A stretch of DNA of 64,000 nt from positions 103,501-167,500 of the forward strand of contig NZ_JARESE010000050.1 of the NCBI RefSeq assembly GCF_029076845.1, in the 5' to 3' direction. The notes under the pieces were generated by a model. That model did not search any database and was not told the DNA's origin. It saw only the letters and a list, made by a program, of their open reading frames with translations. Positions within the stretch are counted from its first letter, which is position 1; each line of letters starts with the position of its first letter. This DNA is from Novosphingobium album (ex Liu et al. 2023) (GTDB taxonomy: Bacteria > Pseudomonadota > Alphaproteobacteria > Sphingomonadales > Sphingomonadaceae). A program made the position numbers and the translations under genes. Below are positions 1 to 7,052 of the stretch, piece after piece.

Positions 1-1
1 T

Positions 2-868
2 GTCACAGTGCAGGACGGCAAGGGCGGCAGCACGGTCTATCAGGCGACGATCCTGGTCATGAGCCTGGATACGCCCGAGGAATTCCGCCTGATCGCCACC
101 GATGGCTGGGCGGGCGAGATCGGCGGCAACGGCACGGTCTTCGGCACCGAGGGCTTCCAGGACATCACCGTGCTGGACGTGGCCGGCCATCTCGGCTTCG
201 ATCCCTCGTTCAACGCGGGCAACGACATCGTCCGCCTGCATGGCGACGCGGCGGACTGGGACATCGTCCGCTTCGGATCGAGCGCGGTGCTGTCGGACGG
301 CGATACCGTGGTCACGCTGCCGGTCGGCGTCACCGGCCTGCCGGTGGTGTTCGACGATGGCGTGCGCTCGTTGGTGTTCGATACCGAAAGCGGCACCATG
401 GCCATCGGCGACCAGAGCTTCGGCGCCGTGCTGGTGCCGATCACGGCCGATCCCGACGGCACGCTCCTGCCCGGTTCGCCCGATGACGCCGCGATCGCGC
501 GCGTGCGCATGGCCGAGGATGGCGAAGTCCACGCGGGCGGCGCGATCGACCTGTTCGGCACGGCCGACGGCGCGGAAACGGTGCACCTGACGTTCGGTTC
601 GGTCAGCCTCGATCCCTCGTTCAACCAGGGCGGCGATACGCTGGTCGTCGCGGGAGACGCCGGCGACTTCACCGCCGTGGTCGAAGGGTCGAACGTCATC
701 CTGGCCGGCAACGGCTATGACATCGCGCTTCCCGTCGGGCCCGAGGGCATGGACCTGGCCTTCGACGACGGCACGCTCGAGGTGATCTACGATACGGTGC
801 TCGAACATGTCCTGATCGGCGATCAGGTGATCGATGCCACCATCACTCCACTGGGCGCCATCGCCTGA
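2..868 (+). CDS. C-terminal part of a repeat-containing, probably secreted protein (5' truncated by window)
   Basis: The frame is open to the left edge, so the start lies outside the window; 288 residues are visible. The protein is acidic, rich in Gly, Asp, Val and Thr, and almost free of Lys. It holds two imperfect repeats of about 95-100 residues, each containing a DPSFN motif followed by Gly/Asp, then a V-LPVG segment, an FDDG turn and a final IGDQ. The same DNA word (gatccctcgttcaac) occurs in both copies. This composition is typical of the repeat or C-terminal regions of large type I-secreted or adhesin-like beta proteins, but no RTX nonapeptide is visible. The secreted role is inferred; function unknown. 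It converges on the cox-type operon across a stem-loop. Confidence 0.7.
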   Translation, partial: VTVQDGKGGSTVYQATILVMSLDTPEEFRLIATDGWAGEIGGNGTVFGTEGFQDITVLDVAGHLGFDPSFNAGNDIVRLHGDAADWDIVRFGSSAVLSDGDTVVTLPVGVTGLPVVFDDGVRSLVFDTESGTMAIGDQSFGAVLVPITADPDGTLLPGSPDDAAIARVRMAEDGEVHAGGAIDLFGTADGAETVHLTFGSVSLDPSFNQGGDTLVVAGDAGDFTAVVEGSNVILAGNGYDIALPVGPEGMDLAFDDGTLEVIYDTVLEHVLIGDQVIDATITPLGAIA

Positions 869-875
869 GCCGGTT

Positions 876-910
876 CGCGAGGGGGTGCGGTTTGCGCCGC
901 TCCCCTCGCG
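876..910. terminator. Stem-loop between convergent genes
   Basis: A nine-base perfect inverted repeat (CGCGAGGGG at 876-884, CCCCTCGCG at 902-910) encloses a smaller GCGG/CCGC stem at 887-890 and 897-900. It lies 8 bases after the stop of the secreted-protein gene and 62 bases before the stop of the convergent coxL-like gene, so it could terminate from both sides. There is no clear U tract on either strand, so intrinsic termination is only inferred. Confidence 0.45.
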
Positions 911-971
911 GGGTCGGAGAGATCTTCGGCGCGGCGAGCCAGGCCGGGTGAGGGCACGGCGCGCGCCGGGA

Positions 972-3698
972 TCAGATCCGTTCGCCCGAGACCTTGGCCG
1001 ATCCCATCATGCCCATCTTGGCCTTGCCGGTCAGCGTGTCGCCGGTGATGGCCAGGTCGTATTTCAGGGTGATCTTGATCGGCTTTTCCACGTGCAGGTC
1101 GAACTTCAGGCGATTGCCCTCGACCGTGCCGGTGAAGCCCTGCTGGCCTTCGGGGCTTTTCAGATAGCCTGAAAGCGCGTCGCCAGCGGTCTCGAAATGG
1201 GCGGTCATCTGCTGGGCCGGGCCCATTGGCGGTTTCATCGTCACCGCCCAGTCACCGTCGGGCGTGGCCGGTGTGGCGGCGGCCGATTGCGGCGCGGCCG
1301 GCTCGGCCATCGCCGCGCTGGCCGGCGCGGGCGGAGCCTCGGGCGCCGTCCGCTCGGCGGCATATTTCGACGAGGTGCCCGAAATGTCGCGCCCCTCGAT
1401 CACGTCGAGGATCTTCGCCGGGGTCAGCGGCAGGTTCATCTCCACTTCGCCGAACGGCGCCAGCGCATCCTGGATCGCGTTGACCAGCGTCGGCGGGCCG
1501 ACGATCGCGCCGCCTTCACCCACGCCGCGCATCCCGCCAATGGTCTGCGAAGGGGTGTTGGCGTGGATATATTCGAAATCCGGCACGTCGCTGATCGCCG
1601 GCATGAGATAGTCCTTGAACGTCGCGGCCAGCGGATTGCCGCGCGCGTCGTACGGCATGTCCTCCAGCAGAACCTGCCCGATCGCCTGTGCCAGACCACC
1701 GGCGATCTGCCCTTCGACGACGCCGGGATTGATCACCGTGCCGCAGTCTTCCGAGGAGATCCAGCGCAGGATTTTGACGAAGCCCGTCTCGGCATCGACC
1801 TCGACCATGCAGGCGTGCGCCGCGCTGGTGAACGTGATCGGCGGCGGCTGGTAACGGAACTGCGCTTCCAGGCCAGTGGCAAGGCCGGCGGGCAGGCGGT
1901 GGGGCTCGGCATAGGCGACCTCGGCGATTTCCCTTAGCGAGCGCGACATTTCCGGTGCCCCGGCGACGTGCACGGTGCCGTTCTCGATCGTGATCGCCTC
2001 GGGATTGGCGTTGAACAGGTGCGCGGCCAGGGACTTGACCTTGTCGGCCAGCATTTCCGCCGCTTTCCACGATGCGCCGCCGCCGATCACGCCCTGGCGG
2101 CTGCCGGCCGCGCCGGGGCTGAAGCCGCCCCAGGCGGAATCGCCTTCGAATACCGTCACGTCCTCGTAAGCCACGCCCAGCCGGTCGGCGATGACTTGCG
2201 CCATGGTGGTGGCGGTGCCGTGCCCCTGCGAATGGGTGGTGAGGCTGGCGATGACCTTGCCGGTCGGGTCGATGCGGATATTCGCGGTCTCGCCCGTCAT
2301 CGGCGCCATCGTGCCGGCCGATGCGGTCGGCTCGACATAAGTGGCGAAGCCCAGGCCCAGATAGCGCCCCTGCTTGCGCGCCGCGGCCTGCTCCTGCCGG
2401 AATTTCGCCACGTCGAGATGCGCGACCAGCTTTTCCAGGCATTCGCCCGGCGTGATATCCGTCACTTCGATGCCCAGTGTCGAGGTGGCCGGCTGGTCGG
2501 CGGCGTAGATCAGGTTGCGCCGGCGCAGTTCGATGGTGTCGATGCCGATCTCGCGCGCGGCGGCTTCCAGCAGGGTCTCGCGCATCAGCGATTCGATCGC
2601 CCAGGGCCCGCGATAGCCGCCAAGGCCCATCGTGTTCGAATACCAGCCGCGCGAGATGAAGCCATAGGCGGGCATCTTGTGGGCGGGCCACATGAACATG
2701 TGCACGGCCACGTTGCAGTCCTCGCCCATCGGCCATGCGCCGTTGTTCGAGTTGTAGTCGCAATGCCCGGCGACAAGCCGGCCGTCATGGTCGAAGCCGA
2801 CGGTCAGCGTGATTTCCTGCTCGCGCGCGTGGCTGGAGGCGGTGAGCGATTCGAAGCGGTCCTCGATCCACTTCAGCGGCCGGCCAAACAGCCGCGCGGC
2901 GACGATCACCGCCAGTTCCTCGCGCCAGGGCATGTTCTTCAGGCCGAAGCCGCCGCCCACGTCCTTGGCGATCACCCGGATCGCCTCCTGCGGCAGCCCG
3001 AGCGCGACCGAGACATAGCGGCAGACCAGATTGGGGCTCTGGCACGAGATATAGATGGTCAATTCCTCGGCCCCGTCGGGCGAGGCGACGCAGGCGCGCG
3101 CTTCCATCGGCGATTGCGCGATGCGCTGGTGGCGGATCGTGCGCGTTACCTTGTAGGCTGCGCCGTCGATCCGGGCCTGCAAGTCCTCATCGATCTCCGG
3201 CTCGCCCATTTCGGCGGCCACGTTGCTGTCCATGCCGGGATGGACCAACGGGCCGGTGCGCGCATCGGCCAGCGTGACCACGGGCGGTTCCTCGTCGATC
3301 ACGATCTCGATCAGCGAGGCGGCATCCTCGGCGATGGCGCGGCTGTCGGCGATGACCATCGCCACCGGGTCGCCGACGCAGGCGACGCGCCCGTCGGCCA
3401 GCAATGTCACTGGCGATTCGATCGGCCCGAAGAAGAAGTTCATCATGTAGAGCGGGACCGGGGCGAAATCGCGCTGCAGATAGATCGCGTGCACGCCAGG
3501 CAGGTCGCGCGCCGCCGCCGTGTCGATCGACACGATCGTCCCGCGCGCCACCGCCGAGCGGGCATAGGCGACGTGCAACATGCCGGGCAGGCGCACGTCG
3601 TCGGTATACTGGCCGCGCCCGGTCAGCAGGCGGGCGTCTTCCTTGCGCGGGGTGCGCTCCCCGATATAGCGCGTGGCGCCGACGCTCTGCGCGTTCAT
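972..3698 (-). CDS. coxL-like: CoxL-like molybdenum hydroxylase large subunit with extra C-terminal domain
   Basis: 908 residues, aerobic CO dehydrogenase/xanthine dehydrogenase large-subunit family (binds Mo-molybdopterin cytosine dinucleotide). Seen: N-terminal GERTPRKED (about 13-21), DVGGGFG at 246-252, an active-site-loop equivalent G-Y-R-G-P-W at 361-366, and GVGEGG with the likely catalytic Glu728. True CO dehydrogenase (form I) has AYRCSFR and form II has AYRGAGR, so CO oxidation should not be assumed; the substrate is unknown. Family members end near residue 780, but this one continues through a Pro/Ala linker (about 777-813) into a roughly 95-residue beta-rich domain ending in repeated Lys-Met-Gly text. 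The start ATG overlaps the small-subunit stop as ATGA. Last gene of the operon. Confidence 0.92.
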   Translation of the reverse strand: MNAQSVGATRYIGERTPRKEDARLLTGRGQYTDDVRLPGMLHVAYARSAVARGTIVSIDTAAARDLPGVHAIYLQRDFAPVPLYMMNFFFGPIESPVTLLADGRVACVGDPVAMVIADSRAIAEDAASLIEIVIDEEPPVVTLADARTGPLVHPGMDSNVAAEMGEPEIDEDLQARIDGAAYKVTRTIRHQRIAQSPMEARACVASPDGAEELTIYISCQSPNLVCRYVSVALGLPQEAIRVIAKDVGGGFGLKNMPWREELAVIVAARLFGRPLKWIEDRFESLTASSHAREQEITLTVGFDHDGRLVAGHCDYNSNNGAWPMGEDCNVAVHMFMWPAHKMPAYGFISRGWYSNTMGLGGYRGPWAIESLMRETLLEAAAREIGIDTIELRRRNLIYAADQPATSTLGIEVTDITPGECLEKLVAHLDVAKFRQEQAAARKQGRYLGLGFATYVEPTASAGTMAPMTGETANIRIDPTGKVIASLTTHSQGHGTATTMAQVIADRLGVAYEDVTVFEGDSAWGGFSPGAAGSRQGVIGGGASWKAAEMLADKVKSLAAHLFNANPEAITIENGTVHVAGAPEMSRSLREIAEVAYAEPHRLPAGLATGLEAQFRYQPPPITFTSAAHACMVEVDAETGFVKILRWISSEDCGTVINPGVVEGQIAGGLAQAIGQVLLEDMPYDARGNPLAATFKDYLMPAISDVPDFEYIHANTPSQTIGGMRGVGEGGAIVGPPTLVNAIQDALAPFGEVEMNLPLTPAKILDVIEGRDISGTSSKYAAERTAPEAPPAPASAAMAEPAAPQSAAATPATPDGDWAVTMKPPMGPAQQMTAHFETAGDALSGYLKSPEGQQGFTGTVEGNRLKFDLHVEKPIKITLKYDLAITGDTLTGKAKMGMMGSAKVSGERI

Positions 3699-4192
3699 GC
3701 CGCTTCTCCCGCGTTCTGGCCGACAAGCTGGCGGATCGCCCGGCGGATGCCCTGGTATCCGGTGCAGCGGCAGATGTGCCCGGACATGGCCAGCTCCATC
3801 TCCTCGGCTGAAAGCTTCGCGCCGCCATCCACCAGCGTCGCCAGCGTGATCGCCACGCCGGGCGTGCAGAAGCCGCATTGCAGGCCGAAGTTGTCGCGTA
3901 GCGCCTGCTGCACCGGATGCAGCGTGCCGTCGGCGGCGGCCAGCCCTTCGACCGTCGTCACCGCGCAGCCATCGGCCTGCACCGCCAGCATCAGGCATGA
4001 TCGCATCGCCGCGCCATCGACCTGCACGGTGCAGGCGCCGCACACGCCATGCTCGCAGGCCAGGTGCGTGCCGGTATAGCCCAGGCTTTCGCGCAGGAAT
4101 TCGCCCAGGCTGGTGCGCGCCTCCACGCTGGCCCGGTGGCGATGGCCGTTGACGGTCAGTTCGATGTCGCGTTTGCTTGCAGGCTCGCTCAT
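3695..4192 (-). CDS. coxS-like: CoxS-like [2Fe-2S] small subunit of molybdenum hydroxylase
   Basis: 165 residues, normal length for the family. It carries two [2Fe-2S] clusters that pass electrons between the Mo site and FAD. The plant-ferredoxin-type N-terminal domain has cysteines 46, 51, 54 and 66 (CEHGVCGAC then C). The C-terminal helical domain has CGFC (106, 109) and CRC (141, 143). All eight ligands are present, so the subunit looks functional. Its ATG overlaps the medium-subunit stop (ATGA), and its own stop overlaps the coxL-like start, indicating translational coupling and stoichiometric assembly of the L-M-S trimer. Confidence 0.95.
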   Translation of the reverse strand: MSEPASKRDIELTVNGHRHRASVEARTSLGEFLRESLGYTGTHLACEHGVCGACTVQVDGAAMRSCLMLAVQADGCAVTTVEGLAAADGTLHPVQQALRDNFGLQCGFCTPGVAITLATLVDGGAKLSAEEMELAMSGHICRCTGYQGIRRAIRQLVGQNAGEAA

Positions 4193-5058
4193 GCCGCCTC
4201 CTTCAGCGCGAGAGCCTCGCGCAGCGTTCTTGCGAAAATGCGCCGGCCGACCGTGCGGCGGTATTCGGCGCTGGCGTGGTGATCGTCGAAGGGCGCGGTA
4301 TCGGCCACGGCCAGCGTGGCCACGGCTTCGGGGTCGATCGCGCCCGATGCCTGGCCCAGCAGCGCGGCTTCGGCCTGCCGCGCCCGGATCGGCGTCGGCC
4401 CCATGCCGAACCAGCCCAGCCCGACGCGCGCCACCGTGCCGCCATCCAGCGCCAGCGCGCCGACCATGCCGACCAGCGCGAAATCGCCGGCGCGCTGCGC
4501 CACTTCGCGGAACAGCACCAGATGGCCGGCCGGCCAGTCTGGATAGACGATGCCCGTCACCAGCTCGTCGGGTTCCAGCACGGTCATGTAAGGGCCGATG
4601 TAGAATTCGCTGGCCGGCACCGTGCGGGTGCCGCGCACCGAGGCGATCTCGATCGTCGCGCCCAGCGCCACGGCGGTCGCGGGCATTTCGGCCGCCGGCT
4701 CGCCCAGCGCGATCGAGCCGCCCACCGTGCCGCGATTGCGCGTCTGGTAATGGCCGACATGGCCCAGCGCGCGGATGAAGGCGGGCAGGCGCCTGGCCAG
4801 CGTCGCGTCCTTCAGGGCATCGGCCTGGCGTGTCGCCGGGCCGACGCGGATGCCGCCCTCGACCTCGGTCACGCCCTTGAGCGCCGCGATCCGGTTGATG
4901 TCGACAAGGATGAAGGGCTGGCTCATGCGCAAGTTGAGCAGCGGCATCAGCGTCTGCCCGCCGGCGATCACGGTGGCGCCGCCGCCCGCTTCGTCAAGCA
5001 CGCGGCACGCCTCTTCAATGCTGGCGGGTGCGATATAGTCGAACGGGGCGGGCTTCAC
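4189..5058 (-). CDS. coxM-like: CoxM-like FAD-binding medium subunit of molybdenum hydroxylase
   Basis: 289 residues. FAD-binding PCMH-type fold: it starts KPAPFDYIAPASIEEA, has the flavin loop AGGQTLMP near residue 33-40 and the second motif TRNRGTVGGSIALGEPAAE near 105. FAD accepts electrons from the CoxS clusters and delivers them to quinone or another acceptor. The start is taken as GTG at 5058 because it forms a GTGA overlap with the stop of the upstream SRPBCC gene; upstream extension in this frame reads as low-complexity Arg/Gly and is not credible. It overlaps coxS downstream by ATGA. Confidence 0.93.
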   Translation of the reverse strand: MKPAPFDYIAPASIEEACRVLDEAGGGATVIAGGQTLMPLLNLRMSQPFILVDINRIAALKGVTEVEGGIRVGPATRQADALKDATLARRLPAFIRALGHVGHYQTRNRGTVGGSIALGEPAAEMPATAVALGATIEIASVRGTRTVPASEFYIGPYMTVLEPDELVTGIVYPDWPAGHLVLFREVAQRAGDFALVGMVGALALDGGTVARVGLGWFGMGPTPIRARQAEAALLGQASGAIDPEAVATLAVADTAPFDDHHASAEYRRTVGRRIFARTLREALALKEAA

Positions 5059-5765
5059 TGGCCGCCTCCGCGCCGCCCGGCCTCGAACGCGGCGGCGGCG
5101 ACGACCACGGTGAGCACCATCACGACCATGACCACGCTGCCGGCAATGGCATTGCTGCCCAGCACGAAGCCCGCGAGGATCGCCACGACCAGCGCCGCGA
5201 CCCAGCCCCACAGGCCGACGAAGCCGGGCGCGCCCGGTGCGGCCGGGACCGGCGCGGGGCTCGGGGCGGGGACTGGGGCCGAAACCGGGGCCGGCGCGGC
5301 CGTTGGGGCTTCCGCCGCCGCGCCGCCGCTCACCACTTCGCCGAAGCGGCTGAAGAACTTGCCGGCCAGGTTCTTCGCGGTGGCATCGATGATCGGGCCG
5401 CCAAGCTGCGCCATGCGCCCGCCGACTTCGGCCTCCACGTCATAGGATACCAGCGTGCCGCCGCCGGCATCGTCCGACAACCGCACCCTGGCGCCGCCTT
5501 TCGCGCTGCCGGCGATGCCGCCGTTGCCCGATCCGGTGATCGTATAGCCGTTGGGCGCGCTCAGGTCGGACAGCTGGACATTGCCGCGAAAGCGCGCGCC
5601 GATCGGGCCGATCTTGACTTCGGCCACGGCGATGAACCGATCCTCGCCCTCTTTCTCAAGGCTCTGGCAACCGGGGATGCACTGGCGCAGCACGTCCGGG
5701 TCGTTGAGCGCTTCCCAGACACGCTCGCGCGGAGCAGCAACGCGCTGCTCACCTGTCATATGCAT
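5055..5765 (-). CDS. coxG-like: CoxG-like SRPBCC protein with C-terminal membrane anchor
   Basis: 236 residues. Residues 1-150 form a CoxG/carbon monoxide dehydrogenase subunit G domain (START-like hydrophobic-pocket fold): VAAPRERVWEALNDPDVL near the start, then IPGCQSLE and a GRMAQLGGPIID motif. A Pro/Ala-rich linker follows, then two hydrophobic segments near the C-terminus that should anchor it in the inner membrane. In Oligotropha, CoxG is linked to membrane recruitment of CO dehydrogenase; the same role is inferred here. The start at 5765 is chosen for GGGAGAGG about 9 bases upstream; a longer reading to 5837 lacks that support. First gene of the four-gene operon. Confidence 0.88.
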   Translation of the reverse strand: MHMTGEQRVAAPRERVWEALNDPDVLRQCIPGCQSLEKEGEDRFIAVAEVKIGPIGARFRGNVQLSDLSAPNGYTITGSGNGGIAGSAKGGARVRLSDDAGGGTLVSYDVEAEVGGRMAQLGGPIIDATAKNLAGKFFSRFGEVVSGGAAAEAPTAAPAPVSAPVPAPSPAPVPAAPGAPGFVGLWGWVAALVVAILAGFVLGSNAIAGSVVMVVMVLTVVVAAAAFEAGRRGGGQ

Positions 5766-5864
5766 GATCTTCGCCTCTCCCGGAATGTGAGCCACCATGA
5801 CTAATAACTTGCCCGGCGAATTGGGCAAGGCCGACATGGCGCCACTGCTCGGAAAAGGACTGGC

Positions 5865-5909
5865 TAGCCGGAGCGGCCCTGATAAGGCGCGGACGAACCG
5901 CTCCGGCTA
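5865..5909. promoter_or_regulatory. 12-bp perfect inverted repeat upstream of coxG-like operon
   Basis: TAGCCGGAGCGG at 5865-5876 is perfectly complementary to CCGCTCCGGCTA at 5898-5909, with a 21-base spacer. It lies 100-144 bases upstream of the first cox-operon start codon and 31 bases past the stop of a small upstream ORF on the same strand. It could be an operator, or a long-looped terminator for the upstream tonB unit. Function is not decided by sequence. Confidence 0.45.
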
Positions 5910-5918
5910 ACCGAGCGC

Positions 5919-5933
5919 TCGGGCTTTGCCCGA
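5919..5933. terminator. Short GC stem-loop with TTT loop
   Basis: TCGGGC (5919-5924) and GCCCGA (5928-5933) form a six-base perfect stem around TTT, directly after the stop of the small reverse-strand ORF ending at 5941. It is probably part of the 3' end of the tonB transcript. There is no U run. Confidence 0.35.
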
Positions 5934-5940
5934 ACGCAAG

Positions 5941-6135
5941 CTATGCGGCAGGGCCCGCCTGGGGATGGGGGCTGCCGCCCTGCCGCGGACGCGCTTGCGC
6001 CGCGTCCAGCAAGCGCACCACGCCTTCGTTGCAGTTGCACATGGCAAGGCCATACAGGGCGAACCCGTAAAGCCCGCTTGCGACAAATCGGTCCGCTTCG
6101 TTGGGATTGACGGGCCGGTTGCTGCCTTGTGCCAT
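5941..6135 (-). CDS. Hypothetical 64-residue protein
   Basis: A short reading frame between tonB and the cox-type operon, same strand. The product starts MAQGSNRPVNPNEADRF, has a short hydrophobic stretch (LYGFALYGLAM) followed by CNCNEG, and ends Pro/Gly-rich. A purine-rich GGAAGAA precedes the ATG, and GAGAGG lies slightly further upstream. Not recognised. Coding status is supported only by position, ribosome-binding sequence and frame; it could be non-coding leader sequence. Confidence 0.4.
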   Translation of the reverse strand: MAQGSNRPVNPNEADRFVASGLYGFALYGLAMCNCNEGVVRLLDAAQARPRQGGSPHPQAGPAA

Positions 6136-6174
6136 TTCTTCCGCATCCTCTCTCGTGGTCTTGCCGACGTCGCG

Positions 6175-6200
6175 GGTTCCCCGGCTTTGCCGGGTGAACC
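6175..6200. terminator. Stem-loop downstream of tonB
   Basis: GGTTCCCCGGC and GCCGGGTGAACC form a nearly perfect stem (one bulged base) around TTT, 13 bases past the tonB stop on the reverse strand. Candidate tonB terminator or attenuating hairpin before the small downstream ORF. Confidence 0.4.
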
Positions 6201-6212
6201 ACCGCGCGCGCG

Positions 6213-6893
6213 TCAATCCTTCGGGATCACCCAGTTGACCCGGCTGGCATAAGTGCCGGGCACTTTCGTTCCGTTGGCATCGGTCGCGGGCTCGAACCGG
6301 GCCTGGCGCCTGACGTATTTGCACGTCGCGGCGTCGAGACCCGGTGAGCCGCTGGAGTTGGTCACTCGGCATCCCTCCACTTTGCCATCAGCTCCAATCG
6401 TGAGTTCAAAGCCGACCACGCCCTCCACGCCATCGCGCAGTTCACGGGTCGGATAATCGTCCGTCGTCACCCAGCTCGCCGGCGCGTTGCGCGGCCGCGC
6501 CGGAGTGGGCTTGCCGCTGGGCAGGGGGGTGGGCTTCAGCTCGGGCAGCACGACGACTTCGTCATCGCCCGGGCCCGATTGCGGCAGCGCGAAAGGCGGC
6601 TGCTCGAAATAGGGACGCTGCCCGGTGTCCGGCAGCGGGATCGGCGCGCGCGGCGTGGTGATGACGGTGTCGGCCTGATTGGGCATCTTCTGCTCGGGCT
6701 CCGCCGTCGGCGGCGGCGAGGGCGGATCGACCGGATAGTTCGTGGTCCTGAAGACGGTGGCGACCCGCTCGATATATGCGCCGCCAAGCCCCGTCACCAG
6801 CCCGTAGAGCACCAGGGCGTGGATGCCGGCGACCGTGGCGAACACGATCGTCCGGCTTGAACTATGGGTTGTAGTCCGATCCGCGTAAGACAT
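6213..6893 (-). CDS. tonB: TonB-family energy transducer
   Basis: 226 residues. It couples the inner-membrane proton motive force (through ExbBD, not in this window) to outer-membrane TonB-dependent receptors. Seen: a single N-terminal membrane segment (about residues 15-36), a long periplasmic Pro-rich spacer, and a C-terminal TonB domain with the DGVEGVVGFELTIGADGKVEGCRV block followed by SSGSPGLDAATCKYVRRQARFEPA. The start at 6893 is preferred because GGAGAGG ends 7 bases before it; an in-frame ATG 48 bases upstream has no such site. A receptor at 27067-29685 is a plausible client. The upstream gap to rpoN is AT-rich for this window and probably holds its promoter. Confidence 0.93.
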   Translation of the reverse strand: MSYADRTTTHSSSRTIVFATVAGIHALVLYGLVTGLGGAYIERVATVFRTTNYPVDPPSPPPTAEPEQKMPNQADTVITTPRAPIPLPDTGQRPYFEQPPFALPQSGPGDDEVVVLPELKPTPLPSGKPTPARPRNAPASWVTTDDYPTRELRDGVEGVVGFELTIGADGKVEGCRVTNSSGSPGLDAATCKYVRRQARFEPATDANGTKVPGTYASRVNWVIPKD

Positions 6894-7052
6894 CGGCATC
6901 CTCTCCATGACCGGCGCTCTTATCTTTGCGACAAGTCGCAATGGAGGCTCGGTTCATCGAAAAGCTATCACATTACCGGGTTTTGCAAATCGTTTTTTGC
7001 TAAGCAAAACAAGTATCTAAGCGGCCACGCTTAATATAGCCTGGCTTATTAC

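Noticed and set aside
1968..4079. 703-codon open frame on the forward strand opposite coxL/coxS
   Set aside because: Product is rich in His, Arg, Asp and Gly with no family resemblance; it is the antisense shadow of the GC-rich cox genes.
6995..7009. TTTTGC-TAA-GCAAAA palindrome between tonB and rpoN as terminator
   Set aside because: No GC stem, and no T tract follows on the rpoN strand; could equally be part of the tonB promoter. Left unassigned.
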